In this document: positions 11,577 to 21,420 of the stretch, piece by piece
Position numbering within the stretch: the stretch's first letter is position 1
How the letters are laid out: each line of letters starts with the position of its first letter
From: Cohnella caldifontis
GTDB taxonomy: Bacteria > Bacillota > Bacilli > Paenibacillales > Paenibacillaceae
Assembly (NCBI RefSeq): GCF_029360585.1
Contig: NZ_JAQZSJ010000003.1
Span: 493,088-557,087, forward strand
Length of the DNA: 64,000 nucleotides
Direction: 5' to 3'
Made by a program: the position numbers and the translations under genes
Notes under the pieces: generated by a model
The model's input: the letters and a program-made list of their open reading frames with translations, nothing else
Database searches by the model: none
What the model was told of the DNA's origin: nothing

Positions 11577-12536
11577 ATGGCGATTGCCGCGAACAAGGAA
11601 GAATTGGCGGCCCAGCTGAAGGGCCGAGATTTCCTCGAATTGCTGGATTACACGCCGGAAGAGATCCGCTATTTGCTGGATCTGGCGATCGAATTGAAAC
11701 GCAAGCAGAAAGCAGGGGAAGTTTACCAGCCGTTGAAAGGCAAAACCCTCGGCATGATTTTCGAAAAGTCGTCGACGCGCACCCGGGTTTCGTTTGAGGT
11801 CGGCATGTTCCAATTGGGCGGCCATGCGCTGTTCCTGAGCAAGAACGACATCCAGATGGGCCGCGGCGAACCGATCCGCGACACCGCCCAAGTCATGTCC
11901 CGCTATCTGGACGGCATGATCATTCGGACGTTCGGCCACCGCAACGTGGTGGAGCTGGCGCGGAACTCTACGATCCCGGTCATCAACGCGCTTTCCGACC
12001 AGTCGCATCCCTGCCAGGTGATGGCCGATTACCAGACGGCGCTGGAGAAGAAGGGCCGGCTGGAAGGCCTGAAGGTCGCCTACATCGGCGACGGCAACAA
12101 CATGGCGCACTCGCTCATGATCGGGGCGGGCAAGCTGGGGATGCATTTTGCGAGCGCGTCTCCGGAAGGCTACGATCCGGATCCCGAAATCGTCAAGCTG
12201 ACGAAGGAAATCGCCTCGGAAACCGGCTCCCGCATCGACATTCTCCGCGATCCGCGCGAGGCCATCGAGAATGCGGACATCGTCTATACGGACGTATGGG
12301 CGAGCATGGGATTCGAAGAGGAACAGAAACAACGCGAAAAGGCGTTCGCCAACTATCAGGTCAACGAGGCTCTCGCGAAGTACGCGAAATCCGATTATCT
12401 GTTCATGCACTGCCTGCCCGCCCACCGCGGGGAAGAGGTATCGGAAGGGGTTATCGACGGGCCGCACTCCGTCATTTTCGACGAAGCCGAAAACCGACTC
12501 CACGCGCAGAAAGCGATCATGGCCGCCATCATGTAG
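11577..12536 (+). CDS. argF: ornithine carbamoyltransferase
   Basis: A 319-aa enzyme forming citrulline from ornithine and carbamoyl phosphate. The carbamoyl-phosphate loop SSTRTRVSFEVG, the HPCQ motif and the ornithine-side HCLPAHRGEEV motif are intact. Its place inside the biosynthetic run argues for the anabolic enzyme rather than the arginine-deiminase one. RBS AAGGGGAGGG. Confidence 0.97.
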   Translation: MAIAANKEELAAQLKGRDFLELLDYTPEEIRYLLDLAIELKRKQKAGEVYQPLKGKTLGMIFEKSSTRTRVSFEVGMFQLGGHALFLSKNDIQMGRGEPIRDTAQVMSRYLDGMIIRTFGHRNVVELARNSTIPVINALSDQSHPCQVMADYQTALEKKGRLEGLKVAYIGDGNNMAHSLMIGAGKLGMHFASASPEGYDPDPEIVKLTKEIASETGSRIDILRDPREAIENADIVYTDVWASMGFEEEQKQREKAFANYQVNEALAKYAKSDYLFMHCLPAHRGEEVSEGVIDGPHSVIFDEAENRLHAQKAIMAAIM

Positions 12537-12581
12537 GGCCAATGTCCAACCATTTTTGAGGAAGCAGGGGGAACCACCGTC

Positions 12582-13820
12582 ATGGCCAAAGAAAAAATCG
12601 TCCTGGCATACTCCGGCGGTCTCGACACGTCCGTTATCCTGACGTGGCTGAAAGAGACCTACGATGCCGAAATCATCACGTTCACCGCCGACATCGGGCA
12701 GAAGGAAGAACTCGACGGGCTGGAAGAGAAAGCGAAAAAGACCGGCGCCTCCAAAGTGTACATCGACGACCTGCGCGCCGAATTCGCCAAAGACTTCATT
12801 TTCCCGATGTTCCAAGCCGGTGCCCTGTATGAAGGGCAGTATTTGCTCGGCACCAGCATCGCGCGTCCGCTGATCGCCAAGCGGATGGTCGAGATCGCCC
12901 GCGCGGAAGGCGCGACCGCCATCGCGCACGGCGCTACCGGCAAAGGCAACGACCAGGTGCGTTTCGAGCTGACCGCCGCCGCGCTCGCGCCGGACATCAA
13001 GGTCATCGCGCCGTGGCGCAACGAGGCATTCCGCGAGGCATTCCCTGGCCGCGCCGAAATGATCGCCTACGCCGAGAAGCACGGCATCCCGGTTCAAGCA
13101 TCCGCCTCGAAGCCGTATTCGATGGACCGCAACCTGCTGCACATCAGTTTCGAAAGCGGAATGCTCGAGGATCCGTGGTTCGACTCCAGCGCGGAGGACG
13201 TGCAGGACATGTACGTGCTGTCCGTCTCGCCGGAGAAAGCGCCGGATCAAGCCGAATACGTGGAGCTCGATTTCGAAGCCGGCAACTGCGTGGCGATTAA
13301 CGGAGAGAAGCTTTCTCCGCTGGCCGTCATGGAAAAGCTGAACGAGCTCGGCGGCAAACACGGCATCGGCCGCGTCGACATGGTGGAGAACCGTTTCGTC
13401 GGCATGAAGAGCCGCGGCGTGTACGAAACCCCGGGCGGCACGATCCTGTTCACCGCCCACCGCAAAATGGAATCGATCACGATGGACCGCGAAGTCATGC
13501 ACCTGCGCGACTCGCTCATTTCCAAATACAGCTCGCTCGTTTACAACGGCTTCTGGTTCGCTCCGGAACGCCTGGCCATTCAGGCGCTCGTGACCGAGAG
13601 CCAGAAGAACGTGACCGGCACGGTCCGCCTGAAGCTGTACAAGGGCAACATCATGGCTGCCGGCGTCAAAAGCCCGGTCAGCTTGTACAACCCGAACATC
13701 GCCACGATGGAAGCGGACCCGACGCAAGCTTACGACCAAGGGGACGCCACCGGCTTCATCCGCCTGAACGCGCTGCGTCTTAAGGTATCTTCCGGCGTAA
13801 ACGGCGCATCGGGCGTTTAA
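12582..13820 (+). CDS. argG: argininosuccinate synthase
   Basis: A 412-aa enzyme joining citrulline and aspartate at the cost of ATP to AMP. The P-loop of the N-type ATP pyrophosphatase, AYSGGLDTS, is at the N-terminus, and the [13 protein letters not shown] segment binds citrulline and aspartate. It lies 45 bp after argF and 19 bp before argH. Confidence 0.97.
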   Translation: MAKEKIVLAYSGGLDTSVILTWLKETYDAEIITFTADIGQKEELDGLEEKAKKTGASKVYIDDLRAEFAKDFIFPMFQAGALYEGQYLLGTSIARPLIAKRMVEIARAEGATAIAHGATGKGNDQVRFELTAAALAPDIKVIAPWRNEAFREAFPGRAEMIAYAEKHGIPVQASASKPYSMDRNLLHISFESGMLEDPWFDSSAEDVQDMYVLSVSPEKAPDQAEYVELDFEAGNCVAINGEKLSPLAVMEKLNELGGKHGIGRVDMVENRFVGMKSRGVYETPGGTILFTAHRKMESITMDREVMHLRDSLISKYSSLVYNGFWFAPERLAIQALVTESQKNVTGTVRLKLYKGNIMAAGVKSPVSLYNPNIATMEADPTQAYDQGDATGFIRLNALRLKVSSGVNGASGV

Positions 13821-13839
13821 GGAAGGCAGGGGCGTTCAA

Positions 13840-15255
13840 ATGAGCAAGCTGTGGGGCGGCCGGTTCACGAAGCAGACGAACCAGCTGGTAGAGGAATATA
13901 CGGCATCGATCACGTTCGACAAGGAGCTCGCCGAGGAGGACATCCAGGGCAGCCTGGCGCACGTGACGATGCTGGGGCAATGCGGCATTCTCCCCGCGGA
14001 GGACGTCGAGAAGATCAAGGACGGGCTGCTCAAGGTGCAGCAGCGCATCCGCCGCGGCGAACACGAATTCCTCGTCGGCGACGAGGACATCCACATGAGC
14101 GTCGAGAAGGCGCTCATCGAGGAGATCGGGCCCGTCGGGGGCAAGCTGCATACCGGACGCAGCCGGAACGACCAAGTGGCGACCGACATGCACTTGTACC
14201 TGCGCAAGCGGGTCGTCGAGTTCGTCGAGCTGCTGCGGAAGCTGCAGGAAGCGCTGATCGCGCAGGCGAAGGCGAACATGGACACGATCCTGCCGGGGTA
14301 CACGCACCTGCAGCGGGCGCAGCCGATCCTGTTCGCGCATCACCTGATGGCTTACGTGTCCATGTTCGGACGCGACATGGAGCGCCTGCAAGACAGCTAC
14401 AAGCGGGTGGATATCCTGCCGCTCGGCGCGGGGGCGCTGGCCGGCACGACGTTCGCGATCGACCGCCTGTTCACCGCGAAGCAGCTGAACTTCGGTCGCG
14501 TGTACGAAAATTCGCTGGACGCCGTCAGCGACCGCGACTTCATCGTGGAGTTCCTGGCGAACGCCTCGCTGATCATGGCGCACCTGTCGCGGCTGAGCGA
14601 AGAGTTGATCCTGTGGTCGAGCACGGAGTTCCAGTTCGTCGAGCTGGATGACGCGTTCTGCACCGGCTCGAGCATTATGCCGCAAAAGAAGAATCCCGAC
14701 GTGCCGGAGCTTGTCCGCGGCAAGACGGGGCGCGTGTACGGCAACCTGGTCGGCCTGCTGACCGTGCTCAAGTCGCTGCCGCTCGCCTACAACAAGGACA
14801 TGCAGGAAGACAAGGAAGGCATGTTCGACACGGTGAAGACGCTGCAGGGCGCTTTGCGGTTGTTCGCGCCGATGATCGAGACGATGAAGGTCCGCACGGA
14901 CAAAATGCGCCGCGCCGTCGACCAGGACTTCTCGAACGCGACGGACATCGCCGATTTCCTCGCCGCGAAGGGCCTTCCGTTCCGCCAAGCGCACGAGGTT
15001 ATCGGGAAAACGGTGCTGTACTGCATCCAGAACGGCAAGTTCCTGCTGGACCTGACGCTGGACGAGTTCAAGCAGTTCTCGCCGCTGTTCGACGAAACGA
15101 TCTATCAAGTGCTGCAGCCGGAGAACGTCGTGAACGCCCGCAGCGTTTACGGCGGCACCGCGACCGCGCAAGTCGCCGCCGCCATCGGGCGGGCCGAGGC
15201 CGATCTGGCCGCGACGGCCGGCTGGGTCGCCGAGTACGAGGCGAAAAGCCGGTAA
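13840..15255 (+). CDS. argH: argininosuccinate lyase
   Basis: A 471-aa member of the fumarase/aspartase superfamily that splits argininosuccinate into arginine and fumarate. The signature loop with catalytic serine [12 protein letters not shown] is present, as are [10 protein letters not shown] and TVLQ-type TLQGAL helices. It is the last gene of the arginine run and is followed by a strong terminator. Confidence 0.97.
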   Translation: MSKLWGGRFTKQTNQLVEEYTASITFDKELAEEDIQGSLAHVTMLGQCGILPAEDVEKIKDGLLKVQQRIRRGEHEFLVGDEDIHMSVEKALIEEIGPVGGKLHTGRSRNDQVATDMHLYLRKRVVEFVELLRKLQEALIAQAKANMDTILPGYTHLQRAQPILFAHHLMAYVSMFGRDMERLQDSYKRVDILPLGAGALAGTTFAIDRLFTAKQLNFGRVYENSLDAVSDRDFIVEFLANASLIMAHLSRLSEELILWSSTEFQFVELDDAFCTGSSIMPQKKNPDVPELVRGKTGRVYGNLVGLLTVLKSLPLAYNKDMQEDKEGMFDTVKTLQGALRLFAPMIETMKVRTDKMRRAVDQDFSNATDIADFLAAKGLPFRQAHEVIGKTVLYCIQNGKFLLDLTLDEFKQFSPLFDETIYQVLQPENVVNARSVYGGTATAQVAAAIGRAEADLAATAGWVAEYEAKSR

Positions 15256-15292
15256 ATCGGCAGCGTGCGAACCGATGATGAACGGTGACGAA

Positions 15293-15337
15293 GAACGTCC
15301 CGATCCATCCCATGAGATGGATCCGGGACGTTTTTTG
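15293..15337 (+). terminator. terminator of the arginine operon
   Basis: A long stem (AACGTCCCG-ATCCAT against ATGGAT-C-CGGGACGTT) with one bulge and six T's after it. Confidence 0.92.
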
Positions 15338-15352
15338 CGTTTAGTGGCTTCA

Positions 15353-15414
15353 CGCACCAACACCGCACCAACACCGCACCCGACACTTATTTGACACTCA
15401 TCCGACACTCATCC
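15353..15414. repeat. two abutting 11-bp tandem repeats
   Basis: CGCACCAACAC occurs 2.6 times (15353-15380) and is followed by three units of the form GACACTYATYY (15382-15414). Both share an 11-bp period, close to one helical turn. They lie in the gap between argH and the nuclease-like gene. Confidence 0.75.
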
Positions 15415-15545
15415 AAACATCAACTAGACCCCGCCATAACGGAATGAACAAAACGCCGAACGCAGCACCGCCCGCCAACTTCACACATGACTGTACTCTG
15501 CGTCGGGTTTCCGTAGAAATCCCATATCCATAAGGAGGAACAAAC

Positions 15546-16211
15546 ATGAATTTCGAACAAGCACACGAGAACTGGATTTACGAACATTTGAAAAAAAGAA
15601 AAGGGGAGCGGCGGGGACGATTGGAGCGCGGGCATGGCCATAGTGATCAATTATTTGCAAGAAATGTTTGGTGGCGGCTGAAAGGAAATTTTAACAACCT
15701 GCACCCTGAGTACGAAGTGCTGGATTGGCGCGGGAGACCCTATTTTGCGGATTTCGCTTATATCCTCGGTTACTATCTGCGGTTGCTGATCGAGATCAAA
15801 GACTTCGGCTCACACGTAAGGGAGAAAGACCGCCAGGGACATTGCAATGAATGCAACCGAGAAACGTTTCTTACCGGGCTGGGTTATACCGTGATATCGT
15901 TCGCCTATGACGACGTGAAGGAAAGACCTGAACTTTGCGCCAACATGCTGCGACTGGTGTTGAGCCGGTTCGAGTCGAACGCCGGCCCCGCCGATCGCGC
16001 AAAGGTGTTCGAGCAAGAGATTATCCGGCTTTCCTTCACGTTATCCGGGGAAATCCGGCCTTTGGATGTGACTCGGCATCTGAAAATCAATACGAGAACC
16101 GCGGTCCGGTATCTCCAGTCTTTGTGCTTACAAGGCTGGCTGGCCCCGGTAAAACCGGACGGAGCGCAAAGGGTGCTTCGTTACCGCCTGGTCAGAGGCA
16201 TCGTCGACTAA
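15546..16211 (+). CDS. PD-(D/E)XK nuclease-like protein with winged-helix tail
   Basis: A 221-aa protein with no family name I can assign firmly. Residues ~58-125 resemble a DUF559/Vsr-like restriction-endonuclease fold: Asp69 in YFADFAY, then Glu83-x-Lys85 in LIEIKDFGSH, then a basic helix and GYTVISFAYDDV. A C100-x2-C103 pair is present. Residues ~150-221 look like a winged helix-turn-helix (RPLDVTRHLKINTRTAVRYL). An RBS AAGGAGG sits 8 bp before the ATG. It is alone, with no methylase or helicase beside it, so a classical restriction system is not supported. Confidence 0.5.
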   Translation: MNFEQAHENWIYEHLKKRKGERRGRLERGHGHSDQLFARNVWWRLKGNFNNLHPEYEVLDWRGRPYFADFAYILGYYLRLLIEIKDFGSHVREKDRQGHCNECNRETFLTGLGYTVISFAYDDVKERPELCANMLRLVLSRFESNAGPADRAKVFEQEIIRLSFTLSGEIRPLDVTRHLKINTRTAVRYLQSLCLQGWLAPVKPDGAQRVLRYRLVRGIVD

Positions 16212-16349
16212 TGATGCGTTTCGAACCGGAATTCGTTTGACATCCAAGGCATGTTGCACGAACCAATCTTCCAGCTCAGGACCTTGTGAACGAAAGGCTG
16301 AAATACAGTTAAGAAAGCATTGCATTGTGTGAATTTGGGGGAATAACAA

Positions 16350-16470
16350 CCAAAATACAATTAATTCAGCGGTCTTATGGAAGATTGGACGGGGTTCTGG
16401 AAAAATAATTGTATTTTGGTCTTTAGATCGTCGAAGATGGGTGTCGGATAAGAAATTAGATGTATTTTGG
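16350..16470. repeat. intergenic repeat array 1 (ATTTTGG type)
   Basis: CCAAAATACAATTA (16350-16363) is the exact inverse of TAATTGTATTTTGG (16406-16419), and a third partial copy GTATTTTGG lies at 16462-16470, 51 bp further on. Confidence 0.7.
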
Positions 16471-16504
16471 CATTTAATTTGTAGTCGGTCGGAGTTCACA
16501 TTGT

Positions 16505-16690
16505 CTCCTCAGACCATCCCGACCAAGTGGGCTGAGCCGACGAGCTGAGCGACACGAGCCCATCGCTGCCTATTTTGGCAGCGTGGTGTCACGCCGACAC
16601 TGCCGCGGATCGGCGCCCAGCTCCACGTCGTCTCAGCGGGTTCGCGCCTACATGAAGGCTGCCACACGATATCTCGGCAGCTCGGAAGGA
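16505..16690. other. GC-rich region with several strong hairpins
   Basis: CGCTGCC-tatttt-GGCAGCG (16564-16583) and GTGTC-acgcc-GACAC (16586-16600) are perfect stems. Further GC-rich complementary stretches surround them. No known RNA signature (SRP, tmRNA, RNase P, 6S, T-box, cobalamin) was found on either strand. Confidence 0.35.
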
Positions 16691-16703
16691 ATCAGCCCGA
16701 ATC

Positions 16704-18167
16704 TCACATCGGCTCCACGGGACCTTCCCGCCCCGAAGGCGGCGGGGTCGTGTCCAGCGGCTTCAGCCGCGGATCGGCGGGGTTGACCGCGATGAGCTCC
16801 TCCTGCGCCCGGTAGGTGGAGCGGGGAAGGCGCTCGCGAGAAACCTCCCGGCCGTTCACCAGCTTGATGCGGTACGTGTCCACGACATAGCCCGGCTCGC
16901 CCTGCTGCAGCACCTTATCCTCGCCCGGCGCGACCGATTCGTTGCCGACATACTTCACCTTCGGCGGCACCACTTGCTGCGTTTTCGTCTCCAACCGGTA
17001 CGATACCGACTCGTCCATTGTCCCGAACAGCTTTACCGTCACGTGCTTGTCGTGCACGACGGTGCGGATCAGCAACTGCTTGCCGGTCGAATTGCGGAAC
17101 CGGAAATTGACGAAACCGTCGGCGAACGTGGCGTCGAGCCCCGGCGGCAGGTAGTGGACGATGAGCGAATGGTTGCGGCGCTCCACCACTTCGAGTCCTG
17201 CCTGCAGGATCGCGTTGTACAGCGTGCTCGACACCTGGCAGATCCCGCCCCCGATGCCCGGCGTCAGCTTGCCTTGCACGATGACCGGGGCTTCTTGGTA
17301 ACCGTACTCCCGATCCGCTTTCCGCACGATTTTCCCGTATTCGAACACCTCGTCCGGCATCAGCAGCGTTTCGTTCAGCGCCATCGCCGCGGCCGTAACG
17401 TTGTGGGAACGCCCGGCCCCGCTCGTTTCGAACGACGTCGTGAACTCGGCGATTTTCCGCTCGATGCCTTCCGCCTTCAAGGAAGCGACGGTCACGCGCG
17501 GAACGACCTTGGCCACGGGCAGTTTCAAGCTGCGCCGCTTCCCGGCATCGGGGTCCGCCAGCGAGCCGGGCTTCAGCTCACGAACCTTCGAGATCAGAGC
17601 GGGAACATCCACTTTCGCTCCCATCGCTTCCGCCGTATAGACCACCCGGTCATCTTCCGTGATTGCTCTTGCCGCGTCCTTGGGTTCCACGGAAACAGCC
17701 GAGCCCCATTTCTCCCGGACCTCGCGTTCCAGCACGGCTTCGTCCCATGCCGCCGTAAAAGCGTACGATCCGCCTTTCATCCCGAACACGCGGCCCCTCA
17801 GTTTCTCCCACCAGCCGCGGTCTCGAAATTCCTCCAACGCCTGGATTCCCTCATCGGCCTGCACCTGCAGTCCCAAATCCTTCATCGTCAGCACCGGCAG
17901 CTTGCCGCCGCCGCGTCCCGCTCCCGACCCGTCCGCCGCCGTCCCCGGCCTAACGGCTTCGACCTCGGCATTTTCCATGACGGCCAAGCGTCCGCGCACA
18001 AGCGCCAGGGCCTCAGACGCCGTCCGGCCTTCCAACGATAGCCCGCCCACCGCGAAACCGGCGGGAAGACGGTCTTCCCCTCCGTATGCGTACGCTGCGG
18101 CCGCGGTGCCTCCGCCCGCCGTCACCAGCAGCAGGACCGCCGCGCCGAACAGCCAGCCTTTTCGCAT
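16704..18167 (-). CDS. VanW-family protein with peptidoglycan-binding and G5-like domains
   Basis: A 487-aa exported protein. It starts with a signal/anchor (GWLFGAAVLLLVTAGG), followed by a PG_binding_4-like region (~30-210), a VanW domain (~225-400; ICQVSSTLYNAILQAGLEVVERRNHS is the hallmark) and a G5-like stretch near the end (VVDTYRIKLVNGREVSRE). VanW proteins are common in Paenibacillus and are thought to act at the cell wall; despite the name, no vancomycin resistance is implied here. The ATG at 18167 follows GGAGGGG; 35 upstream codons in frame are probably untranslated. Confidence 0.85.
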   Translation of the reverse strand: MRKGWLFGAAVLLLVTAGGGTAAAAYAYGGEDRLPAGFAVGGLSLEGRTASEALALVRGRLAVMENAEVEAVRPGTAADGSGAGRGGGKLPVLTMKDLGLQVQADEGIQALEEFRDRGWWEKLRGRVFGMKGGSYAFTAAWDEAVLEREVREKWGSAVSVEPKDAARAITEDDRVVYTAEAMGAKVDVPALISKVRELKPGSLADPDAGKRRSLKLPVAKVVPRVTVASLKAEGIERKIAEFTTSFETSGAGRSHNVTAAAMALNETLLMPDEVFEYGKIVRKADREYGYQEAPVIVQGKLTPGIGGGICQVSSTLYNAILQAGLEVVERRNHSLIVHYLPPGLDATFADGFVNFRFRNSTGKQLLIRTVVHDKHVTVKLFGTMDESVSYRLETKTQQVVPPKVKYVGNESVAPGEDKVLQQGEPGYVVDTYRIKLVNGREVSRERLPRSTYRAQEELIAVNPADPRLKPLDTTPPPSGREGPVEPM

Positions 18168-18335
18168 CCCGTCCCCTCCGTTTCTCGTGCGCTGCGCAAC
18201 CCGCCAGCTCTTTTTATATATATTTTCCTTCCTCCGATTCGCTTTCCGCGAGAATGAGAAATTTTTAAACATTTACCGGATCCTGCTCGCACCAACGGTT
18301 CCGGGGCGCGGAAAATGCCGGAAAAAACGTCAAAA

Positions 18336-18373
18336 AGGTCGACAAATAAAGGATTTTACGGCATGATGTCGAA
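18336..18373. promoter_or_regulatory. possible Spo0A boxes before ftsE
   Basis: TGTCGAA (18367-18373) is an exact 0A-box core, and TGTCGAC on the other strand (18336-18342) differs at one base. They lie 40-75 bp before the ftsE start. Support is limited to the short match. Confidence 0.25.
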
Positions 18374-18413
18374 GTAGCTAAAGTCGGAAATCCGAACAGG
18401 AAGTGATATTCGA

Positions 18414-19089
<676 letters not shown>

Positions 19090-19100
<11 letters not shown>

Positions 19101-20007
19101 CACCGTTGCCCGCCATTTGCGGGAAGGCGGCAAAAACGTGGCGCGCAACGGCTGGATGAGCTTTGCTTCGATCGGGTCCATCGCGATCTCGCTGTTTATT
19201 TTGGGCGTTTTCATGCTTCTGGCATTCAACGTGAACAAGCTGGCGGATCAGCTCGACAACCAGGTGCAGATCCGGGTGTACCTGAAGCTGGACCTCGGCC
19301 GGCCGAAGATCGAAGAGGTCAGCCGAACGATCCGCCGGATTCAGGAGCTTAAAAGCGTAACCTTCGTCTCCAAGGAAGAAGGACTCAAGCGGCTCCGCGA
19401 CAGCATGGGTGAAGAAGGGAAAGCCGCGCTCGAAGGCTACGACAACGAAACGAACCCGCTGCCGGACGCTTTCGACATCGAAGTGTACGAGCCCCAGACG
19501 ATCTCCTACGCCGCGAAGCAAATCCAGGCGATCAACGACACCGACCCGGACAAGCCGATCATGGCCGTCAAATACGGCGCCGGCACGGTCGAGAAGCTGT
19601 TCAAGATCACCAACGCGGTGCGCAATATCGGCTTGTTCATCGTGCTGCTCCTGGCCGTCATGGCGATGTTCCTCATCTCCACGACCATTAAGACGACGAT
19701 CGTGGCCAGAAGGCGGGAAATTTCGATCATGAAAATGGTCGGAGCCACCAACAGCTTCATCCGCTGGCCGTTCTTCATCGAAGGGGCGCTGATCGGGCTC
19801 ATCGGCTCCGGCGTGACGTCGGCGGTACTGCTGTTCGGCTACTCGGAGCTGATCACGACCACGGAACAGGACATCGGCTTGTACATGATCCAGCTCGCCT
19901 CGGTGAACGAAGTCGGCTGGTACGTGGCCGGAACGGTGTTGATCCTGGGGACGATCCTGGGCATATGGGGAAGCACGATTTCGGTACGCAAATATTTGAA
20001 GGTATAA
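19090..20007 (+). CDS. ftsX: cell-division permease-like protein FtsX
   Basis: A 305-aa membrane partner of FtsE. One transmembrane helix near residues 25-47 is followed by a ~120-residue extracellular domain that in the family contacts cell-wall hydrolases or their activators. Three further helices (~175-200, 225-250, 275-295) form the FtsX/MacB-type core. The next gene is a coiled-coil M23 peptidase, the known kind of FtsX client. Confidence 0.95.
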
Positions 20008-20040
20008 AATCATTCGGCAACCGTCGGAAGGAGGATCCCG

Positions 20041-21225
20041 TTGAAACGCAAAATCATCCTGGTTCTCGCGGTCGCCCTGGGCGCCGCCATGATCGTGCAG
20101 CCGATGGGCGGCAACGCGGCTTCGAGCCAGCTGGACAAAATCAACAAGCAAATCAAACAGCTGCAACAGGAAATGAACCAAAAGGCCGAGCTCAAGAAAC
20201 AGGCGGAGAAGAACGCCGAATCCTTCAAGAGTCAGAAGCAAGCGACCAAAGAAGAAATCGACGCGCTTGTTAAGCAGATCGACCAAGTCGGCACGAAGCT
20301 GGCCCAAACCCAGGACCAGGTCGAGCAGACCGAGGAGAAGCTGCGGCAGACCGGCCTGGAGCTCGAGGATGCGATTCAGCGGGAACAGTCGACGAGCGGC
20401 AAGCTGGATAACCGGGTCCGCCTGATGTATACGAACGGGGCCGTTTCCTACCTGGACGTCCTCCTCAGCGCGACCAACTTTACGGATTTCATCAGCCGGT
20501 TCGATCAGTTCCAGTCGATCACCACTTCGACGAAGGAACTGCTGGAAGACCAGAAGGCCGCGAGGGCGCTGGTCGAACAGAAACAAGCGCAGGTAACTCA
20601 GGAACTAGAAGAGGTTAAAACGCTGTATGAGCAAGTGGCCAACCAGAAGGCGGATTTGGAGACCAAAGAAAGCCAGAAAGAAGCGATGGTCGCCAAGCTG
20701 AGCCAGCAGATCGAGGACTCGGAGGAAATCAGCGAGGAGTCCGAGAAGGAATTGATGGAGCTGGCGAAGAAGATGTCCAAGCTCCAAGCCGAGAAAAACA
20801 AAATCCAAAATCCCTATAAAGGCGGAGCGCTCGGCATGCCGCTGAAAGCGAGCTACCGGCTCAGCTCTCCGTTCGGCTACCGGATCCACCCCATCACCGG
20901 CGTGAAGAAGCTGCACACCGGGATGGACATGGCCGTCGCGCAGGGCACGCCGATCTACGCGGCGGAAGCCGGCGTGGTCATCGTCGCCCAATGGTGGAGC
21001 GGCTACGGCAACTGCATCATCATCGACCACGGCGGCGGGTTGTGGACGCTGTACGGCCACATCAAAAACGGCGGCATTCTCGTCAATAAAGGCGATACCG
21101 TCAAAAAGGGCCAGAAAATCGCCCTCGTCGGCTCCACCGGCCAAGCGACCGGACCCCACCTGCACTTCGAGGTGCGGAAGAACTCCGAGCCCGTCAATCC
21201 GGCTCCTTACTTGAAATCCAAATAA
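20041..21225 (+). CDS. coiled-coil M23 peptidase, likely FtsEX-controlled
   Basis: A 394-aa exported protein. A signal peptide (residues 1-26) is followed by two long charged coiled-coil stretches (~28-115 and ~165-260) and a C-terminal LytM/M23 domain (~285-390) with the zinc ligands HTGMDMA, HGGGLWTLYGH and GPHLHFEV. All residues needed for an active endopeptidase appear present, unlike degenerate EnvC. Lying 33 bp after ftsX it resembles the FtsEX partners EnvC or PcsB in layout. The TTG start follows GGAGGA. Confidence 0.88.
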   Translation: MKRKIILVLAVALGAAMIVQPMGGNAASSQLDKINKQIKQLQQEMNQKAELKKQAEKNAESFKSQKQATKEEIDALVKQIDQVGTKLAQTQDQVEQTEEKLRQTGLELEDAIQREQSTSGKLDNRVRLMYTNGAVSYLDVLLSATNFTDFISRFDQFQSITTSTKELLEDQKAARALVEQKQAQVTQELEEVKTLYEQVANQKADLETKESQKEAMVAKLSQQIEDSEEISEESEKELMELAKKMSKLQAEKNKIQNPYKGGALGMPLKASYRLSSPFGYRIHPITGVKKLHTGMDMAVAQGTPIYAAEAGVVIVAQWWSGYGNCIIIDHGGGLWTLYGHIKNGGILVNKGDTVKKGQKIALVGSTGQATGPHLHFEVRKNSEPVNPAPYLKSK

Positions 21226-21242
21226 CGAAGAGGACAGGACGA

Positions 21243-21306
21243 CCGCCGTTCGACTCCCCCGCAACGACGCGATCCAGCGTGGTTCGGGAGCCGGCGGCGG
21301 TTTTCG
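21243..21306 (+). terminator. possible terminator after the M23 gene
   Basis: CCGCCG and CTCCC pair with GGGAG and CGGCGG across an internal loop, followed by TTTT. The loop is long, so this is a weak call. Confidence 0.45.
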
Positions 21307-21359
21307 CATGAGCGGGGCGACGGATGCCGGAAGCGGCGGCCGCGGACGGCCCCTTGCCC

Positions 21360-21388
21360 GGATAACCCGGACCGTCCTGTCATACGCT
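21360..21388 (+). promoter_or_regulatory. sigma-E-like sporulation promoter of ctpB
   Basis: GGATAAC, exactly 14 bp, then CATACGCT resembles the mother-cell sigma-E pattern (ATA-type -35 and CATA-type -10 with N14). It sits about 32 bp before the ctpB start, and CtpB is a known sporulation protease. Confidence 0.5.
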
Positions 21389-21420
21389 AGGAAGAGTTTG
21401 GTCAGAAGGAAGTGAAGGTC

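Larger units (their letters stand above)
16212..16703. other. gene-free stretch with repeats and hairpins
   Basis: About 490 bp without a credible gene. The left half is AT-rich and carries the ATTGTATTTTGG repeats (16350-16470). The right half is GC-rich and full of potential hairpins (16505-16690). Both neighbouring genes point toward it. Confidence 0.6.
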
